26,835 nt of DNA from CALNBC01 sp050945915 (lineage in GTDB: Bacteria; Bacillota; Clostridia; Christensenellales; CALWSW01). The first letter of the stretch is position 1; the number at the start of each line of letters is the position of its first letter. The notes below the pieces were generated by a model. The model was not told the origin of the DNA. It saw only the letters and a program-made list of their open reading frames with translations, and searched no databases. The translations under genes were made by a program, and so were the position numbers. Location: contig JBMNTV010000021.1 in NCBI GenBank assembly GCA_050945915.1, forward strand, positions 1 to 26,835, in the 5' to 3' direction. Below, in pieces: positions 16,836-23,973 of the stretch.

Positions 16836-16907
16836 TATGTTTGTTTTTCACGCAAGTTTGTGAGGTTCGCAGAATTAGATGACCGTTTGTCTTTTGATCG
16901 CAAATTT

Positions 16908-16936
16908 AGTATAGCGTTGCTGCTGCCACGTGTCAA
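16908..16936 (-). promoter_or_regulatory. Promoter of the SDR1-DH1-kinase-DH2-aldolase operon
   Basis: On the minus strand: TTGACA (16936-16931), a 17-nt spacer, TATACT (16913-16908). Near-consensus. The start is expected near 16901, giving a 5' UTR of about 155 nt. Confidence 0.88.
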
Positions 16937-17314
16937 TACGTCATAATACAAAAATACCCCGGGCTTCTAAACTTTTGGATGGTAAAGTCCCTATGACATC
17001 AGCAGATGTCTGGAATGCAGGTTCCACGCAATTTGCCCTGTATTGTGATATTTTTCCCGAAGTTTCGCCGCCCGGGACGTTGCCCGTGCCGACGCTTTAT
17101 GTTATTGTGGATAAAGCGGTCCATGAAAAGGAAAACTCCTTTCTTGCTGAACCACGAATAGATGTATCATTGTAATGAATATTTATTCATTACGGCCCCG
17201 GGGCCGCGCCAGTGCTGCAAACCGGGCTTTTGTACGTCGAAACGGACGCACAGGGGGCGCCACTTCCTTTTGAAACGGTATTGACATGAATAGTGTTGAA
17301 TCTGGGAGGTATAA
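16937..17314. other. Intergenic region without a supported gene
   Basis: This 378-bp stretch lies between two divergent transcripts and is more AT-rich than its neighbours. It contains an 81-codon open frame (16930-17175) that overlaps the operon promoter and has no good ribosome binding site, so it is not called. Two adjacent perfect or near-perfect palindromes lie at 17172-17206 and may be regulatory for the HAD gene. No RNA gene was recognised. Confidence 0.6.
17172..17206. promoter_or_regulatory. Two abutting palindromes upstream of the HAD phosphatase gene
   Basis: A 22-bp AT-rich palindrome (17172-17193, arms GTAATGAATA and TATTCATTAC, 2-nt centre) directly abuts a 14-bp GC palindrome (17193-17206, CGGCCCCGGGGCCG). 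They lie about 110 bp before the HAD start and could be operators or a hairpin pair. Confidence 0.5.
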
Positions 17315-18118
17315 ATGTACAGAATGATCGCCACGGATGTCGACGGAACCCTTGTCGACAGCAACAACAGGATCACGGAACGGACGTTGAGAGCCATCCA
17401 GGCGGCGGAGGAAGCCGGGGTGACCATCGTGATTGCCTCCGCGCGGCCCTACGGGTCCATCGAAGGGATGCTTTCGCGTTTGTCTTTGAAGGATCCGTAT
17501 GTGATCGCCGGGTCCGGCGCATCTGTTTGGCAGGCCGCGAAAAACGAAGAAAGGATCCGCCTCACCCTCACCGCCCAACAGGTGCGCGAATGCGCCCGCT
17601 TTGCCTCCCGGTACGGCTACGATTGCCTTGCCGTGCGGCATGACGGGAGCTTTTATCAATCGCCGGGCAGCGAAAGCGCCGAGTTTTACAGGGGCATTTT
17701 CAAAACCCCCTCCTATCCCGTGGATTACGAACAGGAGGATTGCACCGAATGCTGCAAGATCATGCTCTTCACCGCGGTGGACCCGGAGGAAATGGCCCTT
17801 TGCCTGGAGCGCTTGTCCCGCGAAATGGACCATTACAGTTACGCCAAAACCTGGCAGAACATCGTAGAGCTCTACCCTGCCGGCGTGTGCAAGGAAAATG
17901 CGATGGCTCAAATCGCCAAGATGCTTTCCATCCCCCTTTCGGAGGTCATCGCCATCGGGGACGACCGGGTGGATCTGGGCATGATCCAAATGGCGGGGCT
18001 GGGCGTCGCCATGAACAATGGGGATGAAGACCTTAAAGCCGCCGCGGATTTCGTCACCTTCTCCAACGACGAGGACGGCGTCGCCCATGTGATCGAAACC
18101 TTCATCCTGAACGCATAA
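17315..18118 (+). CDS. Cof-type HAD-IIB family phosphatase
   Basis: 267 residues. HAD motif I is ATDVDGTLVD with nucleophile Asp8 and Asp10. Motif II Ser lies in IVIASARPYG (about 39-48). Motif III Lys is in CKENAMAQIAK, and motif IV is IAIGDDRVDLGMI. The size and the cap region between motifs II and III fit the Cof/YidA-like IIB group, cytosolic sugar-phosphate phosphatases. GGGAGG lies 6 nt before ATG 17315. It is monocistronic, flanked by minus-strand catabolic units, with its own terminator. It may remove toxic or dead-end sugar phosphates from the surrounding pathway (inference). Confidence 0.88.
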   Translation: MYRMIATDVDGTLVDSNNRITERTLRAIQAAEEAGVTIVIASARPYGSIEGMLSRLSLKDPYVIAGSGASVWQAAKNEERIRLTLTAQQVRECARFASRYGYDCLAVRHDGSFYQSPGSESAEFYRGIFKTPSYPVDYEQEDCTECCKIMLFTAVDPEEMALCLERLSREMDHYSYAKTWQNIVELYPAGVCKENAMAQIAKMLSIPLSEVIAIGDDRVDLGMIQMAGLGVAMNNGDEDLKAAADFVTFSNDEDGVAHVIETFILNA

Positions 18119-18131
18119 CAGTTATTCCAAA

Positions 18132-18168
18132 GCAAAAAGCCCGGCAAGAATGGATTGCCGGGCTTTTG
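18132..18168. terminator. Bidirectional terminator between the HAD gene and SDR2
   Basis: Arms of 15-16 nt, GCAAAA-AGCCCGGCAA (from 18132) and TTGCCGGGCTTTTGC (ending 18168), with a 7-nt loop. A T-run on the plus strand and A/T symmetry let it serve both convergent transcripts. Confidence 0.88.
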
Positions 18169-18212
18169 CGCGCCACGCTTTTTGCGACTTCCCTCATCAA
18201 TCGCGGGGGAAG

Positions 18213-18977
18213 TTATCTCATCAACATGCCGCCGTTGACGTCCACACAGGCGCCAAGCATATAGCTGTTCCTGGGGGACACCAGGAACGCAACGATCTCC
18301 GCCATCTCCTCCGGTGTGCCGATGCGTCCCATGGGGATCCGGCTTTTGTAATACTCGGCGCTCTTTTCGTCGATCAGCCCTTCGCCCACGACGGCAGTCA
18401 TCCCGGGGGCGACGCAGTTGGTGATGATGCCGTATTTGCCAAGCTCCCTGGCAATGGACTTGCTGAAGGCGACCACTGCGCCCTTGGAAGCGGCATAATG
18501 GGCGTGATGGGTGGTGGAGCCGTTATAGGCAGCCTGGGAGGCAAAGTTGAGGATCCAACCGGGCTTCTTATTCTCCGTCCAGTACCGCGCCAGCCACTTG
18601 TTGGTCAGGAACACGCCGTCGATGTTCACCGCCATGGTCCTGCGCCATTCGTCATAGGGAATGTCCACGACTTTGTTCGTGGGGTAATGCATCGCGGAAA
18701 AGATCAGAATGTCCACGGTTCCGAACTTTTCCACCGTAAACTTGAAGAGCGCATCCACAGCCTCTTCGTCCGCGATATCGCATTTGTAGGTGCAGAAATT
18801 CTCCGGATCCCCAACCGCGGCCATTCTCTCCAGGGTGATCTTCGCCTTCTCATCGTTACTGGAATAATTGACCACCACCTTCGCGCCCTCTTCCACCAGC
18901 TTGACAGCGCAGGCTCTTCCGATATTGGAAGAACCACCCACAACAACAGCGACTTTGTTTTTCAGTTCAAGATCCAT
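18213..18977 (-). CDS. SDR family NAD(P)-dependent oxidoreductase (SDR2)
   Basis: 254 residues. It shares with SDR1 the unusual cofactor motif VVGGSSNIGRA (13-23), the SAM triplet (94-96), Asn118, Ser147, Tyr161 and Lys165 (HYAASKGA), and the C-terminal SPRNSYMLGACVDVNGGML. The pair clearly arose by duplication, or were acquired as related copies, then diverged mostly in the active-site-lining region around 97-135 and near 175-205. GAGGGG lies a few bases before ATG 18977. It follows the YgbA-like gene by 10 nt, so the two form an operon. Probable role is a sugar or polyol dehydrogenase; the substrate is unknown. Confidence 0.9.
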   Translation of the reverse strand: MDLELKNKVAVVVGGSSNIGRACAVKLVEEGAKVVVNYSSNDEKAKITLERMAAVGDPENFCTYKCDIADEEAVDALFKFTVEKFGTVDILIFSAMHYPTNKVVDIPYDEWRRTMAVNIDGVFLTNKWLARYWTENKKPGWILNFASQAAYNGSTTHHAHYAASKGAVVAFSKSIARELGKYGIITNCVAPGMTAVVGEGLIDEKSAEYYKSRIPMGRIGTPEEMAEIVAFLVSPRNSYMLGACVDVNGGMLMR

Positions 18978-18987
18978 TGTTCCCCTC

Positions 18988-19287
18988 CTACTTTTGCAGA
19001 AAGTGTTTGATTGCCACGATGGGATGGTGAAACAGCATTCTGGGTCCGGAATACCGCATCACCTGTTTGATGGTATCCCTCTTCTCGGGCTGATAGCAAT
19101 GTATCGTGCATTTTGAACAAAAGGTCTTATCCTCTCCAAATTTGCAGGAATCCAGCCTTTTGTGTGCATATTCCATGAGTTCTTGGCATTCGCTGCACAG
19201 GGTTTTTCCGTGCTTATGCCCCGTGCAATAGATGGCGATCATCTTGTCGACCACGTTTTTTTCGAATTCGATCCTGTTTTTCGTCAT
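18988..19287 (-). CDS. YgbA-like protein (nitrous oxide-stimulated promoter family)
   Basis: 99 residues. Seven cysteines (21, 31, 34, 48, 57, 60, 64) in the family pattern: LCSECQ, then CKFGEDKTFCSKCTIHCYQPEKR, then the near-invariant MRYSGPRML. I recognise this as the YgbA family, named from a NO-induced gene in enterobacteria; biochemical function is not firmly established to my knowledge, and the cysteines suggest metal or Fe-S binding. ATG 19287 is chosen because GGGAG lies 6 nt upstream and the longer open frame upstream does not look coding. Promoter -10 candidate at 19318-19323. Its coupling to SDR2 is the odd part. Confidence 0.85.
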   Translation of the reverse strand: MTKNRIEFEKNVVDKMIAIYCTGHKHGKTLCSECQELMEYAHKRLDSCKFGEDKTFCSKCTIHCYQPEKRDTIKQVMRYSGPRMLFHHPIVAIKHFLQK

Positions 19288-19317
19288 GTAACGCTCCCGC
19301 TCTTTAGTATCGAATTC

Positions 19318-19323
19318 ATTATA
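19318..19323 (-). promoter_or_regulatory. Likely -10 element for the YgbA-like/SDR2 unit
   Basis: A perfect TATAAT on the minus strand, 31 nt before the YgbA-like ATG. No good TTGACA-like -35 lies at 16-18 nt upstream, so the promoter may need an activator or another contact. Confidence 0.45.
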
Positions 19324-19466
19324 ACACGCCCGCAGCACAAGGTACAGAACCCTTGATCCCGGCCCTTCACCGCGCGTAATCGGCGGGGCTGCGCCTGTGA
19401 TCGCATCAGCCAGGGCAGATATGCGGCTTCCATACGCGCGTTTGGCCGTATTTCGCGGGATTTTTT

Positions 19467-19504
19467 GACGGCCCGGCACACCCTTTTTCGGGCGGGCCGG
19501 GCCG
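19467..19504. repeat. GC-rich hairpin downstream of the zinc ADH gene
   Basis: GACGGCCCGGC and GCCGGGCCGGC form a long GC stem about 25-60 nt after the minus-strand ADH stop. On the minus strand an A-run, not a T-run, follows, so it is not a canonical intrinsic terminator. It may be a 3' end stabiliser or a rho-dependent/weak terminator. Confidence 0.45.
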
Positions 19505-19526
19505 GCAGGTTTCAACCGTTATTCGG

Positions 19527-20576
19527 TCAATCGGGGTAAATGATAACCTTCAGGGCGTTGCCGCTCTGGGCCATGGCAAAGGCTTCCTTATACTGGGAAA
19601 GCGGATAACGATGGGTGATGAAGCGGCGGGGATCCAGCTGGCCGCTCTTGAACATGTCAAGCACCATGTCCATGTGGTGGTTGCTGGAGTCGCTGGTACC
19701 CTGAATGTAAATTTCCTTATAGTGCACAACGTTGCTGTCCACCGAAATAGGCGGAGAACCCTTGGGCAGGCCGCCAAACAGGTTCACGCGGCCGCGGCGG
19801 CCGGCAATTTCGATCGCCTGCTCCTGGGCTTTCCCAGAGGGGCTTGCAACGATGACGACATCGCAGCCGTAACCGTCGGTCTCGCGATCGACGATCGCCT
19901 TGAGATCCTCGGTGGCGCTGTTGACGGCAACGTCGATTTCAGGGAAGGACCTGGCCTGGTCCACGCGGTTCTGCATAATATCCACAGAGATGACCTTGCT
20001 GGCACCCAGCACCTTCGCCATCAGGCAGTGGATGATGCCCAGCGGGCCGGCGCCGATGACACAGACGACATCGCCAAGGCCGACCTTGGAAATCTCCTGG
20101 CCGTTCAGCGCGCAGGAGCAAGGCTCGGTGATGCAGACGTCTTGGGTGGTGAAGCCTTCCGGAACGCGGTGGACGCCGCCGTTGGCGACGTGGAGCGCCG
20201 GCAACATCACATATTCGGCGAAGGCGCCGGGGGTGATGTAGCTGATGGCGTTCTTGTCCACGCACAGGTTCTGAAGACCTCTCAGGCAGTAACGGCAGTG
20301 GCCGCAGGGAATGATGGCGGAGCTCACAACCTTCTCGCCGATTTCGTAATCCGTAACGCCTTCCCCGAGCTCGACGATGGTCCCTGCAAATTCATGGCCG
20401 AGAATCGCGGGCATCTTCATTTTGTGGGCAGAGCCGCCGGCCTTCACATTTCTCAGGTCGCTGCCGCAGATGGCACAGGCATCAACCTTCAGTACCATTC
20501 CTCCCCTCGGGGCGGTTGGCTTTTCAACCTCTTCCAGGCGCAGGTCGTCTGGCCCATAAAGACGCAATGCTTTCAT
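19527..20576 (-). CDS. Zinc-dependent medium-chain alcohol/polyol dehydrogenase
   Basis: 349 residues, MDR superfamily (sorbitol/threonine dehydrogenase-like). Catalytic zinc ligands: Cys37 (CAICGSD), His61-Glu62 (GHEFAG) and Glu151 (TEPCSCALNG). The structural zinc site is Cys91, Cys94, Cys97 and Cys105 (PCGHCRYC...C). The Rossmann motif VIGAGPLG lies at 173-180 and Asp199 points to NAD preference. AAGGAG lies 8 nt before ATG 20576. It follows the FGGY kinase gene (20679-22205) by about 100 nt on the same strand. A kinase plus polyol dehydrogenase is the usual arrangement for polyol or ketose use (polyol to ketose, then phosphorylation). Substrate not identifiable. Confidence 0.9.
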   Translation of the reverse strand: MKALRLYGPDDLRLEEVEKPTAPRGGMVLKVDACAICGSDLRNVKAGGSAHKMKMPAILGHEFAGTIVELGEGVTDYEIGEKVVSSAIIPCGHCRYCLRGLQNLCVDKNAISYITPGAFAEYVMLPALHVANGGVHRVPEGFTTQDVCITEPCSCALNGQEISKVGLGDVVCVIGAGPLGIIHCLMAKVLGASKVISVDIMQNRVDQARSFPEIDVAVNSATEDLKAIVDRETDGYGCDVVIVASPSGKAQEQAIEIAGRRGRVNLFGGLPKGSPPISVDSNVVHYKEIYIQGTSDSSNHHMDMVLDMFKSGQLDPRRFITHRYPLSQYKEAFAMAQSGNALKVIIYPD

Positions 20577-20678
20577 GTTTGTTTCTCCTTGGCGATTTGA
20601 ATTTCGCGCGTCAGCGGCGGGCAGGCAAAAGCCGGCCCGCCGCGTCGGCGTTCATATTTAGGATGTGCAGAGTCCGGC

Positions 20679-22205
20679 TTACATATTGGCCAGAGCGTGC
20701 ATTTCACCCTTCGTGTTCTTGTAGAGGTTCACGTAGATGTTGAACAGCTGCTGGTACATGTCCTCCACGGAAGGATCGGGTTCGTTGGTGATGTCCAGGT
20801 TGACCCAGTTCTTGATCTCGTCGACGCTCTTGTAGAGGCCAACGGCGAGACCGGCGAGGAAGGCGTTCGCCACGGGCGCGCCGGCAACCTTGGAAGCGTA
20901 GTCGACCGGCACCCTGAGGACGTCCGCAAAGGCCTGACGTTCGATGGCGGAAGCTGCGCCGCCGTCCGTCACGGTGATGCGCTTGGGCATCATGCCCTTG
21001 TCGCGCAGCAGCACTGCGTGATGCTCAAGGGCATAGGCAATGCCTTCGATGATGGCGCGGAACATATGGGCGCGGGTATGGAACAGGGACAGGCCGAAGA
21101 ACATGCCGCGGGCCTTGGGATCCCAGATGGGGGAACGCTCGCCCATGAAGTACGGGAGCAGGATGACGCCGTCGGAGCCCTTCGGAATCCTTTCGGCTTC
21201 GAGGTTGAGCAGTTCGTAGGCGGAGACGCCGCGCTTGCCCTGATACTCAAGTTCGGCACCGCCGAAGTTGTCGCGGAACCACTTCACGACGCCGCCGGAG
21301 CTGCCCAGGCCGGCCAGAGCAATCCAGGTGCCGTTGAGGTACGGGAAGTTGATGAAGCCGGGGTCGAACACGGGCTTGTCGAGAACGACCATCCAGCAGT
21401 GGGTGGTGCCGCACATGCAGGTGGACTCGCCAGGATGGATCATGCCGGTGCTCAGGCCGGAGCTGCTGGCGTCGCAGCCGTTGCCCGCGATGACGGGGAT
21501 GCCGGGAGCGAGGCCGCAAAGCTCGGCGGCTTCGGGGGTGACGTAGCCGACGACGTCGGTGGCTTCGTAGATCTTCGGAAGCTTGTCAATGTCAAAGCCG
21601 CAGCAGCTGATCATCTCTTCGTCCCAACGGCGCTCGGCGATGTTGAAGAAGGGAGCGAACAGGCCGGCAACGCCAGCGTCCACAACGGCCTGGCCGGTGA
21701 GCTTCAGGACGACGTAAGCATGGGAGTTGAGGAACTTCCAGGTGTTGTTGTAGATGTCAGGCTCGTTGTTCCTGATCCACATGCACTTGTAGCCGGCATA
21801 GTAGGGGTCGGCGATGTTGCCCGCGACCTTGAAGAGCTCTTCCTTGCCGATTTCGTTTTCAACCCATTCGCACTCAGCGGTGGCCCTGCGGTCCATATAT
21901 ATGATGCAGTTTCTGAGGGCCTTCCCCTGCTTGTCAATGGGGATGGCGTCCGGGGTCAGACCGGAAACGCCGATGCCGGCGATTTCAGCGGGGTTGATTT
22001 TGGCCTTGGCGACGAGGTTCTTGACGTTGGTCTGGAACTCGCCCCAGTAAAGGAGATCCGCGTTCTGCTCTGCCCATGCGGGACGGGGGATTTCCACGTC
22101 GTGCTCGGTGGAAGAAGTAGCGAGGATGTTGCCAGCGAGGTCAATGATGACGCCCTTGCTGCCGGATGTGCCGATGTCGTATCCGAGGAGATACTTCTTT
22201 TCCAT
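20679..22205 (-). CDS. FGGY-family carbohydrate kinase, xylulokinase/AI-2 kinase-like (second kinase)
   Basis: 508 residues. The phosphate-1 motif GYDIGTSGSKGVIID is at 8-22. Catalytic Asp245 sits in AGNGCD. LPYFMGERSPIWDPKARG (350-367) is typical of xylulokinase-like members. The C-terminal nucleotide motif reads TVTDGGAAS (411-419), with Asp where the first Gly of GGGA is more usual. ATG 22205 was chosen for GGAGGG 4-5 nt upstream; the frame is open to 22283 but without a site. It is the first gene after the promoter at 22367-22395 and is followed by the zinc ADH. It differs strongly from the LyxK-like kinase in this window, so the two probably phosphorylate different substrates. Confidence 0.87.
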   Translation of the reverse strand: MEKKYLLGYDIGTSGSKGVIIDLAGNILATSSTEHDVEIPRPAWAEQNADLLYWGEFQTNVKNLVAKAKINPAEIAGIGVSGLTPDAIPIDKQGKALRNCIIYMDRRATAECEWVENEIGKEELFKVAGNIADPYYAGYKCMWIRNNEPDIYNNTWKFLNSHAYVVLKLTGQAVVDAGVAGLFAPFFNIAERRWDEEMISCCGFDIDKLPKIYEATDVVGYVTPEAAELCGLAPGIPVIAGNGCDASSSGLSTGMIHPGESTCMCGTTHCWMVVLDKPVFDPGFINFPYLNGTWIALAGLGSSGGVVKWFRDNFGGAELEYQGKRGVSAYELLNLEAERIPKGSDGVILLPYFMGERSPIWDPKARGMFFGLSLFHTRAHMFRAIIEGIAYALEHHAVLLRDKGMMPKRITVTDGGAASAIERQAFADVLRVPVDYASKVAGAPVANAFLAGLAVGLYKSVDEIKNWVNLDITNEPDPSVEDMYQQLFNIYVNLYKNTKGEMHALANM

Positions 22206-22366
22206 GTGACCCTCCCTAAGTGTGATGTGTTTTGGTGGTTCCGTTATGATATCTGCGCCTGGAAAGGCGCAAAATAAGTTCAAAATCGGAGGTTTCGATT
22301 CGGCAATAGTAATAAATGAATTTTTATACTTTTGGGGTAATTAATATGCAGTCAAGTTCTATTTTT

Positions 22367-22395
22367 AGTTTAGCATGAAAAATACACGCGGTCAA
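22367..22395 (-). promoter_or_regulatory. Promoter of the second FGGY kinase/zinc ADH unit
   Basis: On the minus strand: TTGACC (22395-22390), a 17-nt spacer, TAAACT (22372-22367). The start would be near 22360, giving a leader of about 155 nt. Confidence 0.78.
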
Positions 22396-22413
22396 TAGAT
22401 ATTAGATTCATGT

Positions 22414-22444
22414 CACAAAGATTACAAACTCCTGTTTCTTTGTG
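22414..22444. promoter_or_regulatory. Candidate regulator-binding inverted repeat
   Basis: CACAAAGA (22414-22421) and TCTTTGTG (22437-22444) with a 15-nt gap that contains AAAC/GTTT. It lies about 19 bp upstream of the minus-strand -35, a position suited to an activator, and about 70 bp upstream of the plus-strand -35. Confidence 0.45.
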
Positions 22445-22514
22445 GAATTATTAACGGGACGACTTAAATCCTTATGTGGGTTTGATCAAAAAAGGGCCCG
22501 ATATTCATCTTGCT

Positions 22515-22543
22515 TTGACCCGGATTGTTCTATATACTTTTAT
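22515..22543 (+). promoter_or_regulatory. Possible promoter of the G1P dehydrogenase/HAD unit
   Basis: TTGACC (22515-22520), 17-nt spacer, TTTTAT (22538-22543). The -10 is poor; TATACT or TATAAA nearby are at wrong spacing. Position is right for the gene at 22605. Confidence 0.45.
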
Positions 22544-22604
22544 GTATAAAAATCATGGTTTCCCCCGCATATGAAATCAGGTTGATTGATTAGGAGGTCA
22601 CACT

Positions 22605-23960
22605 ATGAAGTTCGGCGAGATGTCCATACATCAGCTGATTGATCCCAAGGGTTTTCCCTGCGAATGCGGAAAAACCCACAAGATCGATCTCAAGTTCCTT
22701 CGCGTCGGCAGCGGCGTCATTCAAACCACGCCGGAAGCGATAGAGGCTCTGGGCTGTTCCTATCCGTTTATCGTCTGCGACGAGCATACCTTTGAAGCCG
22801 CGGGAAAACAGGTCGTCGAGATCCTGAAAAAGGCGAACATCAAGCACAAACTGTTCATACTGCCCACCAGGAAGGAGCGCCCAAAGCCGGAAGAGATCGA
22901 GCTTGGCAGCGTGGCCATGCATTTCGACCCGAACTGCGACCTTGTGCTGGGCGTCGGCAGCGGCGTCATCAACGACATCTGCAAGATTTTCGGCTATGTG
23001 ATCAACAAGCCCAGCATGATCGTGGGCACCGCTCCCTCCATGGACGGCTATGCCTCCAACTCCTCCTCGATGGAGGTCAACAACGTCAAAACCACCATCT
23101 ATACCCAGCTCCCCTCTGCCATCATTCTGGATATCGACATTCTCAAGAACGCCCCGATGCGCATGCTCTGGGCGGGCTTTGGCGATATCATGGCCAAGTT
23201 CCTCTCCATCTGCGAATGGAAGATCTCCAACATCATCACAGGCGAATACTTCTGCGACAATGTTTCGGACATCATGCGTTCCACGGCGCGGCGGGTCATC
23301 GAGTTTGCCCCCGGCATTCCCAAAAGGGATCCCGAGGCCATCCAGGCGATCTCCGAGGGTCTGGTCGCCGCGGGCATGGCGATGTCCTTTGCCGAAATGT
23401 CCCGCCCGGCATCCGGCTTGGAGCACCATTTCTCCCACATGTGGGAAATGATGGCATTGGAGCGCGGCAAGCCCTATGACCTGCACGGCATCCAGGTGGG
23501 TGTTGCCACGCTGCTGGTCTGCGAGATTTATGACAGGCTGCTTTCCTTCAAGCCGAACCGCGAAAAGGCGGAAAAGTTCCTGAAGGAGTTCAACCCCGCC
23601 GATTGGGAAGCCAACGTGCGCCGGGTATTCGGCGAAACCGCGCCGGAGATCTTCGCCATCGAGAAAAAAGCGGGCAAAAACGCCCCCGAAAACCACGAGC
23701 GCCGCATGAACAACATCATCAACCGCTGGGACGAGATCCACAAGACCATGGTGGAGGAACTTCCGGATTACAGGAAGCTGTATGACGCGATGAAGATCGT
23801 CGGCATGCCCATGACCCCAGAGGAACTGGACCTTTCCAGGCAGGATGTCCGGGACGCTTTCATCTGTTCCCGGGATATGCGCGACCGTTATCTGATGAGT
23901 TCCATGCTTTGGGATATCGGCGAGCTTTACGACTTTGCCGACGAATTCTTCCCGGTCTGA
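22605..23960 (+). CDS. sn-glycerol-1-phosphate dehydrogenase, AraM/EgsA-like
   Basis: 451 residues, in the range of bacterial AraM-type proteins and longer than archaeal EgsA. It belongs to the iron-containing/dehydroquinate synthase-like superfamily and would reduce DHAP to sn-glycerol-1-phosphate with NAD(P)H. The nucleotide motif GVGSGVINDICK is at 116-127, TAPSMDGYAS at 142-151, and likely metal ligands are Asp194 (GFGDIMAK), His274 (LEHHFSHMW) and His294 (DLHGIQVG). GGAGG lies 8 nt before ATG 22605. The next gene, 13 nt on, is a NagD/AraL-like HAD phosphatase; araL-araM adjacency in the B. subtilis arabinose operon is the same pairing. Bacterial G1P is used by PcrB-type prenyltransferases in some Bacillota; here a catabolic role is equally possible. 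Confidence 0.88.
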   Translation: MKFGEMSIHQLIDPKGFPCECGKTHKIDLKFLRVGSGVIQTTPEAIEALGCSYPFIVCDEHTFEAAGKQVVEILKKANIKHKLFILPTRKERPKPEEIELGSVAMHFDPNCDLVLGVGSGVINDICKIFGYVINKPSMIVGTAPSMDGYASNSSSMEVNNVKTTIYTQLPSAIILDIDILKNAPMRMLWAGFGDIMAKFLSICEWKISNIITGEYFCDNVSDIMRSTARRVIEFAPGIPKRDPEAIQAISEGLVAAGMAMSFAEMSRPASGLEHHFSHMWEMMALERGKPYDLHGIQVGVATLLVCEIYDRLLSFKPNREKAEKFLKEFNPADWEANVRRVFGETAPEIFAIEKKAGKNAPENHERRMNNIINRWDEIHKTMVEELPDYRKLYDAMKIVGMPMTPEELDLSRQDVRDAFICSRDMRDRYLMSSMLWDIGELYDFADEFFPV

Positions 23961-23973
23961 CGGAGGTGACCTG

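Larger units (their letters stand above)
22206..22604. other. Divergent regulatory region between kinase/ADH and G1P dehydrogenase units
   Basis: A 399-bp AT-rich stretch with no gene. It holds the minus-strand promoter (22367-22395), a likely plus-strand promoter (22515-22543), an inverted repeat CACAAAGA/TCTTTGTG (22414-22444), and the perfect palindrome TTTGATCAAA (22481-22490). The base composition contrasts sharply with the GC-rich genes on both sides, as expected for a regulated divergent promoter. Confidence 0.7.

Noticed and set aside
16930..17175. An 81-codon plus-strand open frame in the intergenic region
   Set aside because: Its GTG start lies inside the minus-strand operon promoter, the internal ATG 16993 has no good ribosome binding site, its codon use is unlike the neighbours, and no family is recognised.
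19467..19504. Intrinsic terminator for the zinc ADH transcript
   Set aside because: The stem is strong but is followed on the minus strand by an A-run rather than a T-run; kept only as a hairpin.
20697..22277. A 526-codon plus-strand open frame opposite the second FGGY kinase
   Set aside because: Antisense shadow of a well-supported kinase gene.
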